Of a DNA stretch of 64,000 bases, positions 1 through 7,693 are shown piece after piece. Numbering within the stretch: the first letter of the stretch is position 1; each line of letters starts with the position of its first letter. Below the pieces are notes generated by a model. It had not been told where the DNA came from. It did not search any database and saw nothing but the letters and a program-made list of their open reading frames with translations. The stretch spans positions 3,177,001-3,241,000 of the forward strand of contig NZ_CP107031.2 of NCBI RefSeq assembly GCF_027474845.2. The letters run 5' to 3'. This stretch comes from Maribacter aestuarii. GTDB taxonomy: Bacteria; Bacteroidota; Bacteroidia; Flavobacteriales; Flavobacteriaceae. The translations under genes were made by a program, and so were the position numbers.

Positions 1-279
1 GGCGAGATTAATATAATTGCAAAAAAACTTCCGAACATCGATGAAGCTTTGGCAACACAGGTGGTAACCTTTATTCATAATCTTAGGAAGTCAAGTTTAC
101 ATAAACCTCCTGGAATAGCTGAATCTTTAGATTGGGCAAAAACGCTGTTACTGATGAATCAGAAAAACATTACGGATGAGATTGTGAAAACAACTATTGG
201 AAGTGTTCTTAAGCATAAGGATGATGTGGAGTTTGTACGAAACAAATCCGTTCAAGAGTTTTTAGCTCCAATACATTGA
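1..279 (+). CDS. MoxR/CoxD-type AAA+ ATPase, C-terminal fragment
   Basis: The reading frame is open from base 1, so this is the last 92 residues of a gene that starts outside the window. The fragment shows the C-terminal helical lid of MoxR-family AAA+ ATPases, with the KPPG and ESLDWAK segments typical of the CoxD subgroup. Walker motifs are upstream and not visible. MoxR ATPases act as chaperones together with a VWA-domain partner; the next gene encodes just such a protein, and an XdhC-family gene follows. That order matches the coxD-coxE-coxF set used to mature molybdenum hydroxylases of the CO dehydrogenase/xanthine dehydrogenase family. The family call is firm from the tail and its context; the substrate enzyme is inferred. 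Confidence 0.8.
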   Translation, partial: GEINIIAKKLPNIDEALATQVVTFIHNLRKSSLHKPPGIAESLDWAKTLLLMNQKNITDEIVKTTIGSVLKHKDDVEFVRNKSVQEFLAPIH

Positions 280-383
280 AATTAATTAAGGTCACTTCGA
301 ACGCAATAGGAGGCTACAAAGCCAAAAGGGTTCAATTTTTCAAGTGCATAATCGAACGATTTAATAATCGAACAACCTATTAA

Positions 384-1520
384 ATGCAAGCCGTAGAAAA
401 AACATTCAAAGAACGCCTCATCGACTTTACGATGTATTGTCGAGAACGGCAATTTATGTTGGGACCTCAGGAAACAAGAGATGCCTTCGACATTGCGGAA
501 AGAGGTTATGCCTTGGATAGAAAATTGTTCCAGTACAGTCTAAAGGCGATTTATTGTAAGCGTAAAGAACATTTTGATCGTTTTGATGAGATGTTTCAAC
601 GTTTTTGGAGTAGGTATTATGAAGAGAAATTAGAGCAGCGAAAAAAGCAAATCAAACAACTTAAAAAGGAAAAAGATACCGCAACGGTTATTTTTTTAGG
701 AACGGAATTCAAACTTCCCAAAAAGGAAGTGAAGGAGCGTGAGGCAAAAGAAACCGTTGGTGCTAATGAAAGCATTCGTTTACGAATGACTGATTTTTCT
801 AAGGTAAATGTATCCGACAAGGAGAAGCTAGAAGAATTGGCAGAAGAGCTTTTTCATCAAATGAGTATGCGTTTCAAGCGAAGGCTTGAAAACTCGAACA
901 AAGGTACTATTGACATCCGAAATACCATTCGCCATGGGGTTTCCAAAGGAGGTTTGTTATTGGACCTATCCCATAAAAGAAAACGCAAAGAGAAGCGCAA
1001 AGTAGTTTTTATATTGGATGTCAGTGGCTCTATGGATACCTATAGTTATTACTTATTACGTTATGTTATGGTGTTAAAAAAGTATTTTAAAAGCCTAGAG
1101 TTCTTTACCTTTAGTACAAACTTGACCCATGTTACTCCTTTGTTACGGCAGAATAATGAAGAAGAAGTTCTAAAGCAAATAGGAAAAAAGGTGCATTCTT
1201 GGTCCAGTGGCACAAAAATCGGAGAATCGCTAACAGAATTTCTTTCCGATTACGGAAGTAAATTTCTAAGTCAAAAACATGTAGTGGTCATTTTGAGTGA
1301 CGGACTCGAAACGGGAAATGTAAGCGTGCTGAAAGATGCCGTAAGAACGATACACAGAAAATGCAAGACCTTAGTATGGTTGAATCCTTTAAAAGGAATG
1401 GTTGGTTATCAGCCCATCCAAAAAGGAATGGTTAACGTGATGCCCCATTTAGATGCGTTTGAATCAGCACATAACCTGGATAGCCTATTAAAATTGGAAA
1501 AATTATTGATGGATGTTTAA
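384..1520 (+). CDS. VWA-domain protein, CoxE family
   Basis: 378 residues, cytoplasmic, with no signal peptide. The N-terminal part (about 1-200) is helical and charged, including a Lys-rich stretch near 85-100 and a basic run RKRKEKRK at 199-206. The C-terminal von Willebrand A domain carries a MIDAS metal site: DVSGSM at 212-217, Thr277 in SSGTKIG, and Asp306 in ILSDGLE. The conserved WLNPLKG segment near the end is typical of CoxE proteins. It follows the MoxR gene by about 100 bases and overlaps the XdhC gene by 8 bases, indicating one operon. In known cox systems the CoxD/CoxE pair remodels the Mo-Cu active site. Here a general role in Mo-hydroxylase maturation is inferred. Confidence 0.85.
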   Translation: MQAVEKTFKERLIDFTMYCRERQFMLGPQETRDAFDIAERGYALDRKLFQYSLKAIYCKRKEHFDRFDEMFQRFWSRYYEEKLEQRKKQIKQLKKEKDTATVIFLGTEFKLPKKEVKEREAKETVGANESIRLRMTDFSKVNVSDKEKLEELAEELFHQMSMRFKRRLENSNKGTIDIRNTIRHGVSKGGLLLDLSHKRKRKEKRKVVFILDVSGSMDTYSYYLLRYVMVLKKYFKSLEFFTFSTNLTHVTPLLRQNNEEEVLKQIGKKVHSWSSGTKIGESLTEFLSDYGSKFLSQKHVVVILSDGLETGNVSVLKDAVRTIHRKCKTLVWLNPLKGMVGYQPIQKGMVNVMPHLDAFESAHNLDSLLKLEKLLMDV

Positions 1521-2513
1521 CGAACTCGCCTTACAGATAGAGAAACACTTGGCGCAAGGATCTAATTTTGCCATAGCTCAAGTGGTGGACCGTATAGCTC
1601 CAAGTTCAGGTAAGATAGGGGATAAGGCAATTATTTTGGAAACCGGTGAACTTATCGGGTGGATAGGCGGGGGTTGTGTGCGTGGCATTGTTATCAAAGA
1701 AGCGTTGGATGTAATAAGAAATAAACGCTACCGTCGTGTACGTATTTCACCCCAAGGTGGTACACGTGAAACGGCTTCGTTTAAAGAGTATGTCATGTCC
1801 TGTCAAAGTAAAGGAACACTAGAAATTATGATAGAACCTGTAATACCACAACCGGAATTGATTGTAGTAGGAAAGAGTAATATTGCCCGTAAATTGGTGC
1901 AAATGGCTTCTGTAGCTGATTTTAGGGTTTCCGTAATGGCGAGCAATGCTGACGTTCAAATGTTTCCCAGTGTAAACAGTCTTTACTACAGGGTAGATTT
2001 CAAAGTCTTTAAAAATTTCTCCAATACCTACATAATTATCACTACGCAAGGCGAGGACGATGAATCCTCTGTCAAAAAAGCTTTGGAAACCTCTGCTAAA
2101 TATGTAGGCTTCGTTGCCAGTCGTAAAAAAGCCGAGGACATAAAATCATATTTGAAAGCAGAAGGCATCACAGACAAGCGTATTGGCCAATTAAGAAGTC
2201 CCGTTGGCTTGGATATCAATGCCAAACTGGCGAGTGAGGTCGCGATAAGTATCTTAGCAGATGTCATTGAAGATTTTCGTAAAGAACAAACTAACGGAGT
2301 TTCTTGTTGTGGGAGTACATCAGCTGCTGCCACAGAGCCTATGGTTAATGATAAATTTGTAGAGGATTATTATATCAACCCAGTTTGCAACGTGCCGGTC
2401 TCCAAAAAAACCCGAAGCATGTTCTAGAATACCAAGGCCAGAAAGTATTTTTCTGCTGTGATGGTTGTAAAGTCAGTTTTGAGAAAGAGCCTTCAAAGTA
2501 TATCAAAACGTGA
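1513..2513 (+). CDS. XdhC/CoxF-family maturation factor with YHS tail, frame-disrupted
   Basis: The frame from ATG 1513 runs 304 codons to a TAG at 2425. It shows an XdhC_CoxI N-terminal domain with the GGGC motif at 52-55 and GGTRETAS near 82-89, then a Rossmann-like XdhC_C domain starting around 116 (VVGKSNIARKL). XdhC proteins insert sulfurated Mo cofactor into xanthine dehydrogenase-type enzymes. The frame then begins a YHS domain (INPVCNVPVSKK) and leaves it at an A7 run, 2404-2410. In the -1 frame the same domain continues, with QGQKVFFCCDGCK and EKEPSKYIKT before a TGA at 2511-2513. Adding one A gives an intact 333-residue product. The break may be sequence error, mutation or recoding. 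Confidence 0.8.
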
Positions 2514-3009
2514 TGTCACTTTTTTTAATTGCACGAGCGACTCTTGGGAAGCGAATTCTGTGTTTATTTGAACACTTGGTCTATTTGCAAATCATTTCTC
2601 TGCTTTCATGATTTATCCAAGTGCAAACCACTTGGAAATAAGGTACTTTTCATATTACTCCAGTAAGTAGAAATTTAAGAAAAGAATAGAGGGTATATTT
2701 TGTTGATACCAGATAGTCTTTATTGTATCTTAAATTAATCGTCTTTATTGTTAAATACTCAGCTTCAACGGATTTCCCATATTCTTCTCATAGGTGTAAT
2801 ATTTTAATGGAATATTAACGTTGGAGCTTGTTTCTTTAACTATTCGTCAGAATCAAGTTTCAAATAACCCGAATCCCATATTTTACAGGAGTTGACAAAG
2901 TGTTAAGCTTATGCCAACGGTGTAATATCTAGTGTTTTTGTCCGTCTTATATAATGTGTAGATAAGAGTACTTATTGTATTCATCACAGCAATATATAAA
3001 AACAATAAT
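2514..3009. other. AT-rich intergenic region without a convincing gene
   Basis: About 500 bases follow the XdhC frame with no credible ORF in either strand. The stretch holds an inverted repeat built on CCAAGTG/CACTTGG (listed separately) and otherwise low-complexity AT-rich sequence. A promoter for the small ORF at 3010 is expected near its right end, but no clear TAnnTTTG element is visible; TGTTTTTG near 2932 is only a near match. Confidence 0.5.
2616..2636. repeat. Inverted repeat TCCAAGTG-N5-CACTTGGA
   Basis: Two perfect 8-base arms are separated by CAAAC. A third CACTTGG copy lies about 40 bases upstream, near 2573. No T-run follows, so it is not an obvious intrinsic terminator. It could be a protein-binding site or a remnant. 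No binding protein is suggested by the sequence. Confidence 0.45.
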
Positions 3010-3132
3010 ATGAACGATACTAAGAAACAACATACAAAAGAAAATGCAAGTGCGGACAAGGTATTGACGCGACACGAAAGTTGGAGAAACCATCGTAGGC
3101 ATACGGGACTAAAATTAATACGGTTTTCTTAA
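3010..3132 (+). CDS. Possible small basic protein (40 aa)
   Basis: An ATG-initiated ORF of 40 codons begins MNDTKKQHTKENA and has a strongly basic second half with RHESWRNHRRH. It is preceded by an A-rich leader and followed 23 bases later by a strong intrinsic terminator, so the region is probably transcribed as a short independent unit. There is no signal peptide, membrane segment or recognised domain. The amino-acid make-up (Lys/Arg/His rich) would suit a nucleic-acid-binding or ribosome-associated small protein, but that is speculation. It could equally be a chance ORF within a small RNA. Confidence 0.4.
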   Translation: MNDTKKQHTKENASADKVLTRHESWRNHRRHTGLKLIRFS

Positions 3133-3155
3133 AACCATATGAATTGAAATACTTT

Positions 3156-3180
3156 AAAGAGGGCTATTGCCCTCTTTTTT
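3156..3180 (+). terminator. Intrinsic terminator after the 40-codon ORF
   Basis: AGAGGGC and GCCCTCT form a GC-rich stem with a short TATT loop, followed by six or more T. It lies 23 bases past the stop of the small ORF and well before the next gene at 3324. Confidence 0.85.
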
Positions 3181-3323
3181 ATTACCTCTATTTAATGAAC
3201 GATTATAGAAAATCGGATGCATGAGATAAAAGTTGATGCTAGACCTATTAATAGGTTTAATGGTAATTGGTTTAGTAATAAATAATGTTACTATATTTAT
3301 AGTACAACCAAACCATCAAATTT

Positions 3324-3734
3324 ATGAATCCAATAGTTAAGAATATTCTAGCCGTTATCGCCGGTCTTATTATTGGCAGTATTGTGAATATGGGTATTGT
3401 TATGCTCAGCGGATCAATTATACCACCGCCAGAGGGAGGAGATGTTACCACTATGGACGGTTTAAGAGCCACAATGCATCTCTTCGAGCCTAAGCATTTT
3501 ATAATGCCTTTCCTCGCCCATGCTTTGGGAACTTTGGTCGGAGCCTTTGTGGCCGCTAAAATAGCTGCTTCCCGAAAAATGCTCTTAGCATTGGTCATAG
3601 GCGCTTTTTTCTTTCTAGGTGGAGCCATAAGCGCAAGCAGTCTGGGAGGGCCATTATGGTTTAATGCCTTAGACTTAATAGTAGCTTATTTTCCAATGGC
3701 CTATTTGGGTTGGAGATTCGCTGATAAAAAGTAG
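3324..3734 (+). CDS. Small integral membrane protein (136 aa)
   Basis: 136 residues with four predicted membrane segments: about 8-32 (VKNILAVIAGLIIGSIVNMG onward), 60-80, 86-108 and 112-130. A short loop after the first segment carries PPPEGGD and a conserved-looking TMDGLRA. Glycines and small residues dominate the helices (GTLVGAFVAAKIAA). This resembles small hypothetical membrane proteins widespread in Bacteroidota; no function is assigned. It stands alone between a terminator on its left and a convergent hydrolase gene on its right. The start is the first ATG of the frame, preceded by an AT-rich leader. Confidence 0.7.
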   Translation: MNPIVKNILAVIAGLIIGSIVNMGIVMLSGSIIPPPEGGDVTTMDGLRATMHLFEPKHFIMPFLAHALGTLVGAFVAAKIAASRKMLLALVIGAFFFLGGAISASSLGGPLWFNALDLIVAYFPMAYLGWRFADKK

Positions 3735-3826
3735 ACATTTGGTTCTTGTGAAGTACTCTTAATAATTGCTGTATTTGCAAAGTACCATTATCTCACTTCA
3801 TCAAAGTAATAACGTGCTTTATATTT

Positions 3827-6229
3827 TCACTTATTTAATGGATTCAGTAGTTTACTTTCCACAGCAACCGAATCTATTTTATTACGAGAATAGTACACAG
3901 GAAAATACTGGTCATTCGCCCACTCCTCAAAAAGATTGTCATAAAAAGGACTATCGGGATTTCCGGATTGCCCGGGACTATTCATGCCCTCGGCTGCATC
4001 CCAATTTCCAGTAGTTACGATCATACGAAAAGAAGCACCACTACCTTGTCTCAAGTTACCACCGGTAGAACCTGGGGTATAGGAATTGCCGCCCCTTGGC
4101 AGGGGACCAAGATCTAGTTTCGCTTTCGTATCCTCATTCACCGCACTACTTAACGCATGCTCCATATAGCTATGTTTGTTCTTGTCTTGACCGTACTCCC
4201 ATTTTGCCATGTCATCTCCCAATTTTTTCTCTAAATCTGCTACTGCATTTTCAAAAGCATCACTCAATAACGTATTTCTGTTAAGAACGGGATTAGTCCC
4301 AAAACGGGAATCTGGTTCTGTAACCCAATCCAAAATACGTTTCATTTGAATGCCCGGAACAATCCCTTTTCCAGCCTCGGGGATAAAGTGTTCGTTCGCC
4401 AATTTTTTTATTTGGTTTTCCCATGCCACATAAATGGCCGCAGGGACTGAATTGGCCTCCAATCTATAATCCCAATTCTTTAATTTGTCTTTTGCTTCTG
4501 AGGCTTTTTCTCCAAATGCTAAACCATTAAGCATAGGTGCCAATATCCTTGCAGGAATAGAGAGATAATCCGTTTGTAGCTCTTTCATGTCTTCCATAGT
4601 CAACTTTTTAGGATTATTATTCAATACTTCATCTATACGTTCACCGCGATAGGGGTCTGCCCAAGAGAAGGCAATGGCATCCCATTGGTCATAATCTTCC
4701 GCAACAACATTTTGGTTCGCTGTGGCTATGTATCCTTTATCTGGGTTGTAGGAGCTTGGTTTTTGTATTATGGGCAAATATCCGTCCCACTCATAGCGTC
4801 CGTCACCGGGGACGGGAACAAGACCGCTAAAATTTCTTCTTATCGGTGCGATACCAACCGATTGCCACCCTATGTTTCCTTTTTTATCGGCCCATACCAT
4901 ATTCTCTCCGGGGATATGACTATAATTGCAAGCATCACGGAATTCCTCCCAAGTTTGCGCTTGGTCCATTCTCAAGGAAGCTAAATAGGGTGAACCACCC
5001 GGTTCTAACCAAGCACAACGCATAGCGTAAGCCACATTGTTTTCTTCGTCAATATATGTAACAGGTCCGTGCAACGTATAGTTTAGCTGGGCTGTATAAT
5101 CTTCCTTTCCCTTAACCTTTATAGTTTCTGTTAAGACTAACATATCTTTCCATTCTCCTTTATACTTGTATTGGTTAGGGTTTTCTGGATTCAGTTCGTA
5201 AACATATAGGTCTTCACCATCCGTTTCAAAAACAGTGAGACCCCATGAACCATATTCATTATGTCCAATGGAAATACCCGGAATTTCCGGTTCGCCGCCA
5301 CCAATAACATTCCAACCAGGAGCTACTAAATGAGCCATGTAGCGCAGGGATGGTATTGCAATGGTCCGATGGGGGTCATTGGCCATATAGGAATTTCCAT
5401 CTTCCATAAGGCTGGGACTTACAACCCAATTGTTACTGCCAATGGATAGGGAGTCATTCTTGCCCTCCAGAAGGGAGGTAACCGTTTCTTTTTCAGTTGA
5501 ATTTTTGTAAACCGGGATGACATCCTCTGCTTCAAATTTGACAGGCTTTCTATAGGCATGGTATAGTTCTAAGATATCATCGTCTAACAAAGAAGTATTT
5601 ATGGCAGGGTCAATTTCTAGATTAGGTTCTTTAGGATGAAACCAAAATAAATCCTTTGTCTTTTCAACACCCAACTTTGCTACGGAGCGTCCAACCTGTA
5701 ATTCTTCATCAATATTACCTAAAAGCCCTTGATGTCGGGAAATAACTACTTCTGGAGTCCACTTTTGTGGTTGTATATCTAAAATTTTAAACTCTATAGG
5801 AAGTTGTTCAGGAGTTCTGAGTATCTCCTCTATGTAAGCGTTCACACCATTTGTGTATGCCGTAATTATTTCTACTCCGTTTTCATGGTAATGACTCATT
5901 TCCGTAGTCATATCACCTCTAAACTTAAAGAGTCGCGTACCGATATCCCTTTTGAGTTCCCGTTCCCCAAGTATTTCTGCCACTGTACCCGTAGCTTGCC
6001 TTCTCCAAATTTCAAATTGAAAAAGACGGTCGGCGGCAGCAGCATAGCCTTGGGCAAAGAATAGGTCGTGTTGATTTTTGGCATAAATATGATTAATGCC
6101 CCATTCGTCCCGAATTATTTCTACCTGTTCTTGGAGACCATCCACAGCCAGCTCCAGGGTTGTGTTCTTTGGTGATTCTTTACAGGAGATGGAAAGTGCC
6201 AGTAAGCTTAAACAAAGTAATGTTCTCAT
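3827..6229 (-). CDS. Penicillin acylase family N-terminal-nucleophile hydrolase, lipoprotein
   Basis: 800 residues, the usual size for this family. The N-terminus has a lipoprotein signal ending at ALSISC (Cys16), so the protein is probably anchored in an envelope membrane facing the periplasm or surface. Family members are made as one chain and self-cleave to alpha and beta subunits; the new N-terminal Ser is the nucleophile. That Ser is visible at about 265 in GSNNWVVSP. Downstream, NDPHRT and the beta-subunit Asn/Arg segments fit the fold. Substrates of the family include penicillins, acyl-homoserine lactones and other amides; the substrate here cannot be told. It is a single-gene unit following the terminator at 6253. 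Confidence 0.9.
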   Translation of the reverse strand: MRTLLCLSLLALSISCKESPKNTTLELAVDGLQEQVEIIRDEWGINHIYAKNQHDLFFAQGYAAAADRLFQFEIWRRQATGTVAEILGERELKRDIGTRLFKFRGDMTTEMSHYHENGVEIITAYTNGVNAYIEEILRTPEQLPIEFKILDIQPQKWTPEVVISRHQGLLGNIDEELQVGRSVAKLGVEKTKDLFWFHPKEPNLEIDPAINTSLLDDDILELYHAYRKPVKFEAEDVIPVYKNSTEKETVTSLLEGKNDSLSIGSNNWVVSPSLMEDGNSYMANDPHRTIAIPSLRYMAHLVAPGWNVIGGGEPEIPGISIGHNEYGSWGLTVFETDGEDLYVYELNPENPNQYKYKGEWKDMLVLTETIKVKGKEDYTAQLNYTLHGPVTYIDEENNVAYAMRCAWLEPGGSPYLASLRMDQAQTWEEFRDACNYSHIPGENMVWADKKGNIGWQSVGIAPIRRNFSGLVPVPGDGRYEWDGYLPIIQKPSSYNPDKGYIATANQNVVAEDYDQWDAIAFSWADPYRGERIDEVLNNNPKKLTMEDMKELQTDYLSIPARILAPMLNGLAFGEKASEAKDKLKNWDYRLEANSVPAAIYVAWENQIKKLANEHFIPEAGKGIVPGIQMKRILDWVTEPDSRFGTNPVLNRNTLLSDAFENAVADLEKKLGDDMAKWEYGQDKNKHSYMEHALSSAVNEDTKAKLDLGPLPRGGNSYTPGSTGGNLRQGSGASFRMIVTTGNWDAAEGMNSPGQSGNPDSPFYDNLFEEWANDQYFPVYYSRNKIDSVAVESKLLNPLNK

Positions 6230-6252
6230 CTTAGTTATTATTTATTTTTCGT

Positions 6253-6279
6253 AAAAAAACCCGACATTACATCGGGCTA
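6253..6279 (-). terminator. Intrinsic terminator of the amidohydrolase operon
   Basis: Read on the minus strand, AGCCCGA and TCGGG form a stem around a TGTAATG loop, followed by seven T. It lies about 95 bases past the amidohydrolase stop at 6372 and just upstream of the penicillin acylase gene, separating the two units. Confidence 0.8.
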
Positions 6280-6371
6280 AAAATTAATTGCTTCTTTTTG
6301 AAAATACAATTTTATGCCAATGACTATCTCTTTTAAAAGTACAGTTTAAACATAGTAATCGGCAGTTGATC

Positions 6372-7664
6372 TTATTTACCTTCGTACTTGCCCATATACC
6401 TTTTCCAAAGTTCGGTTTGATGTGTTTCCAATGAAATGTCCCTGCCATCAATAAAAGCGTGTGTTAATTGATTTTCCCGCATATCCAAGGCATCTCCCTC
6501 AGAAACGAATAGGGTAGCACTTTTACCCGTCTCCAAGGTGCCATAATCCGCATCGATACCAAGAATCTTCGCACTGTTTCCGGTAATCAACTGTAAGGCC
6601 TTTTCCTTATCCAAACCTTGCTGACCGACCTGTCCGGCATAAAAAGGTAAATTCCTGGTTTGGAAATTAGATGCTTCATTGTTTTGAAGTCCTACCAGAA
6701 GTCCGGCATCCACCAAAAGTTTCGGTAGTTTATAGGGGAGGTCGTAATCATCGTCATCAAAAACGGGTAGGTTATGGGTAAACTGAACCAACACCGGAAT
6801 ATTATTCTTTTTCAAGAAATCCGTTATCTTATATGCATGATAGCCACCAACCAATACGACCTCCTTTGCGCCATTTGCTTTTAGGGTATTGATGGCATCA
6901 ATTATTTCCTTTTCACCATCCGCATAAACGTAAAGCTTTTGTTCTCCTGCGAAAATTCCTTGCATTGCAGCGAAGGCAGGGTTGACTTCCTTTGGTTTTG
7001 TCTTACCATATGCCATGGAATTTTTTATGAAGCTTACTACTTCATCAACCTGTTTGGCATAGTCTTTATTGGGCTGATATCCTCTATCTTCACCCATCCA
7101 CCATCTACCCTGGCGGAAGCTTCTGGGCCAATTTAGGTGAACCCCGTCATCAACTTTGATAGCTGCATCTTCCCAATTCCATGCGTCAAATTGCACGATG
7201 GACGAGGTTCCTGAAATCCGTCCACCAGAGGGGGCAATTTGACCTAATAAAACACCGTTTGGACGCATACTTTCTACAACCTTGGATTCGGCATTATAAG
7301 CTATCAAACTGCGAACATGTGGTATTAAATCCCCAATTTCATCTTGATCATTACTGGCTCTGACGGCATTTATCTCTACCAAACCTAAGGTTTTGGCAGG
7401 GGCAATGAAACCTGGATAAATGTGCTTTCCAGTTGCATCTATCACCTTGCCTTTCCGCGCAATTTTCATTTTGGAATCGCCCACGAAAGTAATTTTTCCA
7501 TCCTCGAACATAATCAAGGAGCTTTCAATGACTTCACCATTCCCAAGATGCGCCGTTGCACCTTCAATGGTAATTGGTTCAGTTTGTTTGGAAGCAGGGG
7601 TTTGCTGGGCCACACCAGGGAAGCATAGACCAATTAGTACTAGTATGTATATTATATTTTTCAT
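6372..7664 (-). CDS. Amidohydrolase-fold exported protein, apparently lacking the metal site
   Basis: The chosen start is the ATG at 7664, giving 430 residues with a clean Sec signal (MKNIIYILVLIGLCFPG then VAQQ); an earlier in-frame ATG at 7691 would put charged residues ahead of it. The protein has the beta-sandwich and barrel layout of imidazolonepropionase-like amidohydrolases, ending with GTLETGKSATLFV. The usual PGxIDxHxH strand reads PGFIAPAKTLG, so the first two metal-binding histidines are missing. It begins about 30 bases past the stop of the larger amidohydrolase and must be co-transcribed with it. It may be a structural partner of that enzyme rather than a catalyst. The fold is fairly sure; activity is doubtful. 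Confidence 0.8.
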   Translation of the reverse strand: MKNIIYILVLIGLCFPGVAQQTPASKQTEPITIEGATAHLGNGEVIESSLIMFEDGKITFVGDSKMKIARKGKVIDATGKHIYPGFIAPAKTLGLVEINAVRASNDQDEIGDLIPHVRSLIAYNAESKVVESMRPNGVLLGQIAPSGGRISGTSSIVQFDAWNWEDAAIKVDDGVHLNWPRSFRQGRWWMGEDRGYQPNKDYAKQVDEVVSFIKNSMAYGKTKPKEVNPAFAAMQGIFAGEQKLYVYADGEKEIIDAINTLKANGAKEVVLVGGYHAYKITDFLKKNNIPVLVQFTHNLPVFDDDDYDLPYKLPKLLVDAGLLVGLQNNEASNFQTRNLPFYAGQVGQQGLDKEKALQLITGNSAKILGIDADYGTLETGKSATLFVSEGDALDMRENQLTHAFIDGRDISLETHQTELWKRYMGKYEGK

Positions 7665-7693
7665 TTTATATCTTTTTAGTCTTGATGTCATAA

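Noticed and set aside
1758..1773. Sequence resembling a parS site (13 of 16 matches, with central CACGTGAAAC)
   Set aside because: It lies inside the xdhC frame where it encodes the conserved GGTRET motif and is far from parAB; three mismatches break the palindrome.
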